Positions 21,812 through 28,857 of a DNA stretch of 42,171 bases are shown piece by piece. The DNA comes from JAHJUB01 sp041653615 [NCBI: Candidatus Ratteibacteria bacterium]. GTDB taxonomy: Bacteria; Ratteibacteria; UBA8468; MWAK01. The number at the start of each line of letters is the position of its first letter. Position 1 is the first letter of the stretch. The notes under the pieces are model-generated. The model saw only the letters and a program-made list of their open reading frames with translations, did no database searches and had not been told where the DNA came from. A program made the translations under genes and the position numbers. The stretch is taken from the NCBI GenBank assembly GCA_041653615.1, contig JBAZEZ010000016.1:1-42171 (forward strand), read 5' to 3'.

Positions 21812-24231
21812 ATTTCTGGAAAAGATTTGCTGGTGAACCGAAAGAAGAAGAGACAGAAACGGAAGAAGATGTGTCTGTTGAACCATCTTCCGAAGAATCG
21901 CTGAATACCCTGAGTCTTGGTTGGTACTGGTCGGAGAACAAGAACGAACACCAGATGGCCAAGATTGACCAAAAGGACAGGACGACACATTTCTATGTCA
22001 TTGGCGCTACCGGGACCGGTAAGACAAAGTTTCTGGAGTTCCTGATTCAGCAGGACATCGAAAAAGGCAACGGTTTCGGAGTGATTGACCCTCACGGCGA
22101 CTTGATTGAGGACATTAAAGGTTTTCTTGCCTGCCGGTATGATGCGGATAAAGATGAAGAAGAAATCTCGGAACGGATTATCCTGATTGACCCCACTGAC
22201 CCGAATTTCACCGTTACTTTCAACCCGCTTGAAAAACTTCCCAACATTACCATACCGGAACAGGTCAGCGAATTCATCTGTTCCTTCAAAAAAATGTGGG
22301 CTGATTCCTGGGGAGTCAGGATGGAGGATTTATTACGGAATTCTCTCATTGCCCTGGGAGAGGCCGAATACACTCTTTCGGAACTTACTTTATTCCTCAC
22401 GGACAGAGTCTTCCGGCAGACGGTCTTGGAAAAGGTAATTCATACCGGAGCGCGGGAGTATTTCAAGAAATTTGATTCAATCACAGACAGAGGTCAGGTT
22501 ACCTGGATTGAACCGATTACCAATAAAATCAACGCGTTCTTTGCCGAAGAAAAGATACGGCAGATGTTTTCCTCGCCCAAGAGTTCTTTCAACATGCGGG
22601 AGGCGATGGACAACCGGAAAGTCATCCTGATCAAACTTGATAAAGGACGGCTGAAGGACACAGCAGACATTCTCGGTTCCCTGCTTCTGGCCAAGATTCA
22701 GATGGCGGCCTTCTCAAGGTCTGACATTTCTCAGAGCAAACGAACCCCTTTTTATCTCTATGTTGACGAATTCCAAAACTTTGCCGGCGATTCATTTGCC
22801 ACGGTTCTGTCGGAAGCCAGAAAGTACGGACTGTCTCTTATTATGGCTCATCAAACCCTGGCCCAGATTCCTCTGGAATTAAGAAGTCTGATTCTGGGCA
22901 ATACCGGCATCCAGGTCTATTTCCGGGTCAACCGCCAAGACGCCAATTTATTGGCTAAGGAAGCGTTTGAATATTCGGGATTTGAAGTTAAAAGCGTGCA
23001 TGGCGCGACACCCAGACATTGGAGTTATGCCGAAGAATGGGAACGTAACATTGCGCAATTGCAGCACCTTTCTCCGCGAATCTGTTATGCCGCACACAAA
23101 CTCGAAGGCGGAATAATACCCATTCAGACAGCCGATATTGAGTCTTCCTGTGAAATTTTAGGCATGGACGAGGAAGAATATCAAAAACATCTTAAAACTC
23201 TTCCTTTCGGCAAAAAATATCTGATTTCAAGAAAAGAATTGGCTGCCTTGTCAGAACAGAGACAAGTGCTCTTCAGGGAAGGGTTCGCCAAAGCAAAAAG
23301 AGAGCTGATTGAGGTCAAGACATCGGAAAAGGAAGTTTCGGTCTCAAAACGGCCTTCTCCGGCTGAAAAAACCACTCAGCAGACAGGACCCTTGCCGGAA
23401 GAAAGGGGCTTCCTGGAGTTTGTCTCAAAGCACCCGGCTATGTTCGTTACTAAGGTTTATGAAAGTCTGGGTTTGAGTGGTTACAAGGGAGACCGGCTTA
23501 AACAGACCCTGATTGAGAAGGGTTTAATCGAACAGGAAGAAACACGGGAAGGAAATAAGGGACGGCTGGCCAAGGTTCTTACGATTACGGATAAAGGCGC
23601 TTCAGTCCTGAAGGATACGGTTCTGTCAGGCAAGGGCGGAGAGATTCATAAACAGTTGCAGTTGATGTTGAAGGAACAGACCGAACTTTTCGGCTGGAAG
23701 GCCGTGATTGAAGAAAGAATTCCCAAATCCCTGGAAAGCGTGGACGTGGGTTTGAGAAAAGATGATATTAGGGTGGCGGTTGAAATTTCTCATACTTCCA
23801 AGTCGGACTACGAAATCACAAATATCAGGAAGTGTCTTGAGGCGGGCTATGACTATGTTGTCTCGGTCTGTTCTGATGATAAGTTTCTTGTTCTGTTTAG
23901 GACAGAGGTTAAAAAAGGTTTCTCTTTCAAGGAACGCGAACGAATCCGATTTTACCAACCCTCTCAGGTAAACGGTTTTCTACAGTCCATTTCTCCGGCC
24001 ATTGTTTCTGAAAAAGGCATTGTTTCTGGCCAAATTCCAAAACAGAAACTGTTGTTGGACACAACAGAAACATCGGAATTTCTGGGAATCAAGAAGAATA
24101 CTCTCTACGAATGGATTGTCCAAAAAAAGATTCCTCACCTCAAGGTCGGCCGGCTGGTTAAGTTCAGAAAAACAGACCTAGAGGCCTGGCTGGAGAAAAG
24201 AAGTCAGGAAGAAAAGGAAAATCTGTGGTAA
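21808..24231 (+). CDS. VirD4/TraG-like DNA-translocase ATPase fused to wHTH, nuclease-like and excisionase HTH domains
   Basis: An 807-residue protein. Residues 1-35 are acidic. Residues 58-450 form a HerA/VirD4-type motor with Walker A GATGTGKT (66-73), IDPHGDLIEDI just after, Walker B YLYVDEFQNF near 316, and a sensor-like IMAHQTLAQIP. Residues about 530-595 look like a winged helix (HPAMFVTKVYESLGL, then ITDKGASVL). Residues about 625-700 have a restriction-endonuclease-fold look (SVDVGLRKDDIRVAVEIS, then YDYVVSVCSDDKF), with Asp and Glu but no clear Lys after the Glu. Residues about 752-803 are a MerR/excisionase HTH (TSEFLGIKKNTLYEWIVQKKIP). There is no N-terminal membrane segment. A tyrosine recombinase follows. 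I infer a DNA pump with built-in target recognition for a mobile element. Confidence 0.85.
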   Translation: MNFWKRFAGEPKEEETETEEDVSVEPSSEESLNTLSLGWYWSENKNEHQMAKIDQKDRTTHFYVIGATGTGKTKFLEFLIQQDIEKGNGFGVIDPHGDLIEDIKGFLACRYDADKDEEEISERIILIDPTDPNFTVTFNPLEKLPNITIPEQVSEFICSFKKMWADSWGVRMEDLLRNSLIALGEAEYTLSELTLFLTDRVFRQTVLEKVIHTGAREYFKKFDSITDRGQVTWIEPITNKINAFFAEEKIRQMFSSPKSSFNMREAMDNRKVILIKLDKGRLKDTADILGSLLLAKIQMAAFSRSDISQSKRTPFYLYVDEFQNFAGDSFATVLSEARKYGLSLIMAHQTLAQIPLELRSLILGNTGIQVYFRVNRQDANLLAKEAFEYSGFEVKSVHGATPRHWSYAEEWERNIAQLQHLSPRICYAAHKLEGGIIPIQTADIESSCEILGMDEEEYQKHLKTLPFGKKYLISRKELAALSEQRQVLFREGFAKAKRELIEVKTSEKEVSVSKRPSPAEKTTQQTGPLPEERGFLEFVSKHPAMFVTKVYESLGLSGYKGDRLKQTLIEKGLIEQEETREGNKGRLAKVLTITDKGASVLKDTVLSGKGGEIHKQLQLMLKEQTELFGWKAVIEERIPKSLESVDVGLRKDDIRVAVEISHTSKSDYEITNIRKCLEAGYDYVVSVCSDDKFLVLFRTEVKKGFSFKERERIRFYQPSQVNGFLQSISPAIVSEKGIVSGQIPKQKLLLDTTETSEFLGIKKNTLYEWIVQKKIPHLKVGRLVKFRKTDLEAWLEKRSQEEKENLW

Positions 24232-24255
24232 AATATCTGGTTCAGGAGACAATAA

Positions 24256-25356
24256 ATGGGAACTTTTCTAAAAGCAGGTAATTATTATATTGACTATTAC
24301 GCCGGAGGTCGGCGGAGGCGGGAGAAGGTCGGCAAGAGTCGGAAACTGGCCGAGACCGTCCTGGCGAAGCGTAAGGTACAGGTTGCTGAAGGAAAATTCC
24401 TGGACATAAAACGGAATCCGAAGATTAAATTTCCGGAGATCTGCCAGATATTCCTTGAAAATTATTCCAAGGTCAATAAGAAGTCCTGGAAACGGGATGC
24501 TTTGAGCATTCGGAACCTGAACAAGGTATTCTCGGGCAAGTATCTTTACGAAATAAACAACCTTGAGGTTGAGGGGTATAAACGGAAAAGGCTGGAAGAC
24601 CTTGTGTCGGTGGCTACGATAAACCGCGAACTGTCCTGTCTTAAGACAATTTTCAAGAAGGCCGCGGAATGGGGAAAGTTAAAGACGGCGTTGCCGAAGA
24701 TACAGTTGTTCCGGGAGAATAATCAGCGGGTAAGATATCTGGAGGAAAAGGATGCGCAGGCCCTGACTGAGGCCGCTCCCGAACCATTGAAGTCCATAAT
24801 CATCACCGCCCTTTATACCGGCATGAGACGGGGCGAGATTCTGAATCTGAAGTGGGAAGATGTTGACCTGAAAGAAAAGAGCATTACGATCTGGAACACG
24901 AAGAACAAGGAGAAGCGGGTTATTCCGATGAACTCAATGGTCTGTAACACGATTTTAAATATAGACAAGTTTCCTGATTCCGATTTCATCTTTACCAGAC
25001 ATGACGGACAAAACCGTTTTACGGATGACTACATCACCCATCTGTTTCAGACGGTCGTTAAGAAAGCGGGAATCAAGGATTTCCGGTTCCACGACCTGCG
25101 CCATGTGTTCGCTTCCTGGCTGGTGATGAAAGGCGTTGATTTGAAAACGGTCCAGGAATTGCTTGGACACAAAGATTTCCGGATGACTTTGAGGTACTCG
25201 CATCTTTCCCAGGACCACAAGAAACAAGCGGTGGAATTTCTGGTCAAGGATGGGGCCGGAAGGAAAACGATGGACACTATTTGGACACCAGAGACAAAAA
25301 TAGGAAAAACAGAAAAAATAGAAAACGTTGTAGAAGCACGATTGACAACAGTTTAG
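24256..25356 (+). CDS. Tyrosine recombinase / integrase
   Basis: A 366-residue phage-type integrase. It starts with an arm-type DNA-binding segment (YYIDYYAGGRRRREKVG), then a SAM-like core-binding domain (residues 58-150), and a catalytic domain with all active residues: Arg in YTGMRRGEIL, Lys in NTKNKEKR, HxxR in FHDLRHVFAS, His in LLGHKDF and the nucleophile Tyr in TLRYSHL. All appear intact, so the enzyme may be active. It follows the translocase-excisionase fusion by 24 nt and ends six bases before tRNA-Ser. Confidence 0.95.
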   Translation: MGTFLKAGNYYIDYYAGGRRRREKVGKSRKLAETVLAKRKVQVAEGKFLDIKRNPKIKFPEICQIFLENYSKVNKKSWKRDALSIRNLNKVFSGKYLYEINNLEVEGYKRKRLEDLVSVATINRELSCLKTIFKKAAEWGKLKTALPKIQLFRENNQRVRYLEEKDAQALTEAAPEPLKSIIITALYTGMRRGEILNLKWEDVDLKEKSITIWNTKNKEKRVIPMNSMVCNTILNIDKFPDSDFIFTRHDGQNRFTDDYITHLFQTVVKKAGIKDFRFHDLRHVFASWLVMKGVDLKTVQELLGHKDFRMTLRYSHLSQDHKKQAVEFLVKDGAGRKTMDTIWTPETKIGKTEKIENVVEARLTTV

Positions 25357-25362
25357 ACCATT

Positions 25363-25455
25363 GGAGAGGTCGCATAGCCCGGTTTAGTGCGGCGGATTGC
25401 TAATCCGCTGAGGCGGGGTTTCCTGCCTCCGAGGGTTCAAATCCCTCCCTCTCCG
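25363..25455 (+). tRNA. tRNA-Ser(GCT)
   Basis: A 93-nt class II tRNA. The acceptor stem is GGAGAGG (25363-25369) with CCTCTCC (25448-25454) and discriminator G. The anticodon stem is GCGGA/TCCGC with loop TTGCTAA, anticodon GCT at 25399-25401. A long variable arm GAGGC/GCCTC and a T arm GAGGG-TTCAAAT-CCCTC complete it. CCA is not encoded. It decodes AGC/AGT serine codons. Confidence 0.95.
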
Positions 25456-25476
25456 CCTACGCCAACAACTGGCTTC

Positions 25477-25529
25477 GGCGGATAAATCCGCCTAATCTGT
25501 TAAATGCGGACGTCACGGACACAGTCCGC
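25477..25529. repeat. Two hairpins downstream of tRNA-Ser
   Basis: A perfect stem GGCGGAT/ATCCGCC with a two-base loop (25477-25492) is followed by a stem GCGGAC (25506-25511)/GTCCGC (25524-25529). The arms share the GCGGA/TCCGC core. There is no T-tract. These may be tRNA 3' processing signals, dispersed repeats, or recombination-related sequence near the integrase. Confidence 0.5.
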
Positions 25530-25564
25530 CATATCGAGTAAACAAGAAACCACTCTTACAGAAA

Positions 25565-26251
25565 ATGCAAAATCCAACGATTGGGCTGACGTTCCTGGCC
25601 GGAATGGGTTATTTTTTTTCACCCTGCACCCTTCCCCTGATACCGTCCTACCTTGTTTATTTAAGCGGAATCTCCATCCCGCAGATGACCGGACGAAAAA
25701 GATTAACGGTTTTTCTTAACGCCGTTTTCTTTCTTGCCGGACTTCTCTTCCTGTTTGTGGCGGTCGGAGCTTCGGCCACCCTATTCGGTAATTTTCTGAG
25801 AAGATACCTTAAAATTTTGCAGGGAATCGGCGGAGCCGTTATCATCGTTCTCGGAATTTTCCTCATCCGGAAACCGGCATTCCTTTACCGGTTTTCCCAA
25901 GGAAGAAACCCGGGCGTCAAACCGGTCGGGCTCTTAGGCTCTTTCCTGGTCGGTCTCTCTCTTTCCGCCGGTTGGACCGGCTGCAGTACACCGATTTTAG
26001 GCGCCGTACTGATGACTGCGGCGGTCAGTGAAACCGTCCGGCTTGGAATTTACCTGCTCTGCGCGTTCAGTCTGGGCCTGGCAGTTCCCTTTCTCATTTC
26101 CGCGCTCTTGATTGATTTTCTCCTGACCCCGTTACGGCGAATTCAACGCCATATGCGTAAAATCGAAATCGGACTGGGACTCCTTTTTGTCACCTTCGGT
26201 TTACGCCTCTTGTTTGCGTCATTTCCATTACACTTCCCATTTCACTTTTAG
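25565..26251 (+). CDS. ccdA: CcdA-type thiol-disulfide membrane protein
   Basis: A 228-residue inner-membrane protein of the CcdA/DsbD-beta family that passes electrons from cytoplasmic thioredoxin to periplasmic targets. The first active Cys is in FFSPCTLPLIPSYL (near residue 21), the second in GWTGCSTPILGA (near 140); these Cys-Pro-rich motifs define the family. Six hydrophobic segments are apparent. No clear ribosome-binding site precedes the ATG. There is no neighbouring cytochrome c maturation gene; it may work with the atypical thioredoxin reductase at 35273. Confidence 0.82.
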   Translation: MQNPTIGLTFLAGMGYFFSPCTLPLIPSYLVYLSGISIPQMTGRKRLTVFLNAVFFLAGLLFLFVAVGASATLFGNFLRRYLKILQGIGGAVIIVLGIFLIRKPAFLYRFSQGRNPGVKPVGLLGSFLVGLSLSAGWTGCSTPILGAVLMTAAVSETVRLGIYLLCAFSLGLAVPFLISALLIDFLLTPLRRIQRHMRKIEIGLGLLFVTFGLRLLFASFPLHFPFHF

Positions 26252-26254
26252 TTG

Positions 26255-26263
26255 TGGTATAAT
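26255..26263 (+). promoter_or_regulatory. Extended -10 promoter of rpmH
   Basis: TGGTATAAT is a perfect extended -10 (TGn-TATAAT); no good -35 is seen at the right distance. The start would be near 26270, before the hairpin at 26282. Confidence 0.55.
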
Positions 26264-26281
26264 ATTGGTTTTTATGAATGA

Positions 26282-26307
26282 ATTCCCGCGTTAATACGTG
26301 CGGGAAT
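26282..26307. repeat. Dispersed-type hairpin in the rpmH leader
   Basis: The inverted repeat ATTCCCGC/GCGGGAAT (26282-26289 and 26300-26307) is followed by GACA. It resembles the short REP-like repeats seen in many environmental genomes and would lie in the 5' leader of rpmH. Confidence 0.55.
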
Positions 26308-26323
26308 GACACCGGGGGCAGAA

Positions 26324-26458
26324 ATGAGTATCACCTATCAACCACACAATCGAAAAAGAAAAAGAACTCACGGGTTTTTAAAAAGAATGCGTCGACCCGG
26401 AGGCCAAACAGTCATCAGGCGGCGCCGGGCAAAGGGCAGAAAAAAACTTTCGGTCTGA
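26324..26458 (+). CDS. rpmH: Ribosomal protein L34
   Basis: A 44-residue, Arg/Lys-rich protein: [18 protein letters not shown], then [20 protein letters not shown], then RKKLSV. This is the whole L34 pattern ([12 protein letters not shown], [12 protein letters not shown]). It is too short for usual ORF cut-offs and lies partly in the same region as a longer spurious frame from 26278. The TGA overlaps the yidD ATG by one base (TGATG), whereas rnpA normally comes between rpmH and yidD. Confidence 0.95.
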   Translation: MSITYQPHNRKRKRTHGFLKRMRRPGGQTVIRRRRAKGRKKLSV

Positions 26459-26739
26459 TGAAGCGCTTTTTGCTGTTTGTTTTACGTTTCTATCGTCGAT
26501 TGGTTTCCCCTCTGTTTCCGGCTTCCTGCCGTTTTTACCCATCCTGCTCCGAATACGCGGCTGAAGCAATTGGCCGTTACGGAGCCGGAAGGGGAATTTT
26601 TTTAGCTCTGCGACGCCTGTTGCGCTGCCACCCATTTTGCACCGGGGGTTTTGACCCAGTCACCCCCTCACCTTCATTCTTCCCCCGACAGGGAGAGGAA
26701 ATAAGGAAACAGCCCTCTCTCAAGAGGGAGAGGAAATAA
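26458..26739 (+). CDS. yidD: Membrane-insertion efficiency factor YidD
   Basis: A 93-residue protein; family core [20 protein letters not shown], then [19 protein letters not shown] and [15 protein letters not shown]. YidD is an amphipathic inner-membrane-associated helper of YidC/Sec insertion. Start ATG at 26458 overlaps the rpmH stop. The longer frame from 26278 is an artefact that runs through rpmH in another frame. The last 25 residues (from about [13 protein letters not shown]) are not family-like and are encoded by a dispersed repeat, so the native C-terminus seems to have been extended by repeat insertion. Confidence 0.92.
   Translation: MKRFLLFVLRFYRRLVSPLFPASCRFYPSCSEYAAEAIGRYGAGRGIFLALRRLLRCHPFCTGGFDPVTPSPSFFPRQGEEIRKQPSLKRERK
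26691..26739. repeat. Repeat inserted in the 3' end of yidD
   Basis: GGGAGAGGAAATAA occurs at 26691-26704 and exactly again at 26726-26739. Between them, CCCTCT-CTCA-AGAGGG forms a hairpin. The second copy supplies the yidD stop codon. The CCCTCACC preamble near 26663 matches a type of dispersed repeat seen in candidate-phylum genomes (from memory). Confidence 0.6.
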
Positions 26740-26744
26740 AATTT

Positions 26745-28358
26745 ATGGAAAAAAGAGTCTTGTTCGCTTTTATCCTTTCGCTGGGAGTTCTGCTCTTGTT
26801 CCAGTATTTTCAGGTAAAAAACCAGCCGGTTAAGCCGCCGGCAATCCCGGTTCAGTCAACTCCCGCGAACGAAACGCAAACAAGCCAACCCGAAATAACC
26901 CGGGCGTCCGGTTTCACGGAAAAATCACCAGTAGAAAAATACGTACCGGAAGGCAAAAAAATAATCATTGAAACCAACCTTTACCGGGCAACCATTGATA
27001 CGCGGGGCGGACAACTTACCTCCTTGGCGCTCAAGCATTACACCCGAAAGAAAAAACTGCCTTTTCAAAAAGAGGACGAAACTCTACTGGAAACCATTCC
27101 CCAAGGCGCTTATTATCCTTTTAAAATTTCAGAAGAAGATGATCTTACCTTCAGTTCGGACCGGGAAAACATATCTCTTTCCAAGGAAAAGACGAGCGAA
27201 ACTTTAATCCTTCAAGCAAAAAATAAAGGCCGCCTAATCACCAAAAAATTCACCTTTGACAACCAGAAATACGGAATCAATTTTGAACTGTCAATAACCG
27301 GCGGGGAAACTGCCGATAATATTACGCTGGTCGGTTTCAGCCAGGCACCGCCACCCACCGCACGAAGTCAAACGGTGGAGCAGGTTATCGTATACTCCGG
27401 AGATAAACCTGCCCGTTTCAAACCGGGAAGCATCAAAAACGGAGAGAACAAAATAGCTGACGCCGCCTACCTGGCTCTAAATGACGGCCAATACATTCTG
27501 ACCTTCCTGAAACCGGACAAATCTTTGCCGGCTCTTCTTTCCGGAAACGCATCCGGCAGCATAACCGCCGCGTACGCCCTGACGCCGGAAACAGCAAAAA
27601 ACCAGCGTTTTTATTTCTATTCCGGTCCGACCGATAATGCTATTATCGCAAAAGAAGGCGTCGGCATCGCGCAAATTCTGCCTTCCGGTCCGATGGTACT
27701 CTTGGGCCGATTTATCCTTAAGATTCTTACCTTCTTCCACCGGATAATTCCCAACTGGGGCGTAGCCATCATACTTCTGACAATTTTGCTTAAAATCATC
27801 TTCTTCCCGTTAACCCGGCTCAGTCTGCGTACAATGAAGACGATGCAAAAACTCCAGCCCTACCTTAAGGACCTCTCCAAAAAATACAAGAACAACCCGA
27901 AAGCGATGCAGCAGGAGATGTTCGGCATCTACAAACAATACCACATCAACCCGATGGCCGGTTGCCTGCCGATGCTGGTACAGATTCCAATATTCATCTC
28001 TATATTCCTAATGCTGAAAACCGCGATTGTACTGCGGGGAGCGCCTTTCTGTCTCTGGATAAGCGACCTTTCCCTGCCGGACGCGCTCTTTACCCTTCAT
28101 CTCAGCGGCCGGGACATGGCAATTAACATCCTGCCTTTTCTGATGGGATTGACCACGTTCTTTCAACAGAAACTTTCGGCGGCGGGTACAACCGGTGTGG
28201 GGGCTCAACAACAAAAAATGATGACTTTTATGATGCCGGTAATGCTGACGATATTTCTCTACAACCTCCCCTCCGGCCTGATGCTCTACTGGACCGTTAC
28301 CAACCTTTTCTCCATCCTGGAGCAGGAACTTTCAACCCACAACTTGGCAACTATTTAA
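26745..28358 (+). CDS. yidC: Membrane protein insertase YidC
   Basis: A 537-residue insertase. An N-terminal helix (RVLFAFILSLGVLLLFQYF) is followed by a Pro/Thr-rich linker, a periplasmic P1 beta domain (residues about 70-310) found only in Gram-negative types, and the conserved five-helix core (NWGVAIILLTILLKIIFFPL, PMAGCLPMLVQIPIF, then LPSGLMLYWTVTNL). The amphipathic coupling segment TMKTMQKLQPYLKDLSKKYK contains the usual M-Q-P pattern. It follows yidD by 5 nt. Its last 8 nt overlap the end of the convergent rnc gene. Confidence 0.95.
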   Translation: MEKRVLFAFILSLGVLLLFQYFQVKNQPVKPPAIPVQSTPANETQTSQPEITRASGFTEKSPVEKYVPEGKKIIIETNLYRATIDTRGGQLTSLALKHYTRKKKLPFQKEDETLLETIPQGAYYPFKISEEDDLTFSSDRENISLSKEKTSETLILQAKNKGRLITKKFTFDNQKYGINFELSITGGETADNITLVGFSQAPPPTARSQTVEQVIVYSGDKPARFKPGSIKNGENKIADAAYLALNDGQYILTFLKPDKSLPALLSGNASGSITAAYALTPETAKNQRFYFYSGPTDNAIIAKEGVGIAQILPSGPMVLLGRFILKILTFFHRIIPNWGVAIILLTILLKIIFFPLTRLSLRTMKTMQKLQPYLKDLSKKYKNNPKAMQQEMFGIYKQYHINPMAGCLPMLVQIPIFISIFLMLKTAIVLRGAPFCLWISDLSLPDALFTLHLSGRDMAINILPFLMGLTTFFQQKLSAAGTTGVGAQQQKMMTFMMPVMLTIFLYNLPSGLMLYWTVTNLFSILEQELSTHNLATI

Positions 28359-28857
28359 AATATTTCAAAAATCGGGTTTTAAGGTTTTGCCGTTCGAATT
28401 TCGGATTTATTCCCAGAAAGTGATGGTGAATAAAAACACGGCTCTCCCTGATACCGCTGTCCAGATAGATAGCGCCGATAATCGCCTCCAGCACATTTGC
28501 CAGATTTGACGGCGTCCGGTGCCCCCCCTGCTTCTTTTCACCTTTACCTAAAAATAGATATTTACCCAGGCCCATTTTCTGAGAAATAATTGTCAGGTTT
28601 GTTCCCTGGACGATTTCAGCCCGCCGCTGAGTTAAAATGCCTTCGCTGGCTTCCGGAAGAAGTTTGTAGAGACGCTCAGCCACCACCAGAGAAAGGACCG
28701 CGTCACCCAGAAACTCCAAACGCTCGTTGGAAGGAACGTTATTTTCAAACGCAAAAGAAGGATGCGTCAGTGATTGAATCAATAATTCCTTATTCTGAAA
28801 GGAATACCCTAAAACTTTTTCCAGTTCCGGTGTTTTCTCTCGTGACCGCATAGACAT
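28351..28857 (-). CDS. rnc: Ribonuclease III lacking the dsRNA-binding domain
   Basis: A 168-residue protein containing the complete RNase III catalytic domain: signature NERLEFLGDAVLSLVVAE near residue 43, TPSNLANVLEAIIGAIYLDSG near 116-136. The start chosen is the ATG at 28857, whose TAATG overlaps the lnt stop and has GGAG upstream; the open frame continues upstream inside lnt. The family usually has about 225 residues, with a dsRBD after a linker like the NLKTRFLKYFK seen here. The stop falls right at that linker, and the DNA beyond is antisense yidC, so the dsRBD is truly missing. The metal-ligand position that is Asp in E. coli reads Asn (LANVLEA), a variant that I believe also occurs elsewhere. 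Confidence 0.88.
   Translation of the reverse strand: MSMRSREKTPELEKVLGYSFQNKELLIQSLTHPSFAFENNVPSNERLEFLGDAVLSLVVAERLYKLLPEASEGILTQRRAEIVQGTNLTIISQKMGLGKYLFLGKGEKKQGGHRTPSNLANVLEAIIGAIYLDSGIRESRVFIHHHFLGINPKFERQNLKTRFLKYFK

Noticed and set aside
26252-26324. Replication origin near rpmH
   Set aside because: No cluster of DnaA boxes or dnaA gene is visible; only the rpmH-yidD-yidC order hints at it.
26278-26460. N-terminal extension of yidD
   Set aside because: It runs through rpmH in another frame; L34 is unmistakable and yidD has its own ATG at 26458.
28351-28857. Asn at the E. coli Asp114 position as proof of an inactive RNase III
   Set aside because: The LAN-EA variant is, to my knowledge, not rare in RNase III, so it is not evidence of lost activity.
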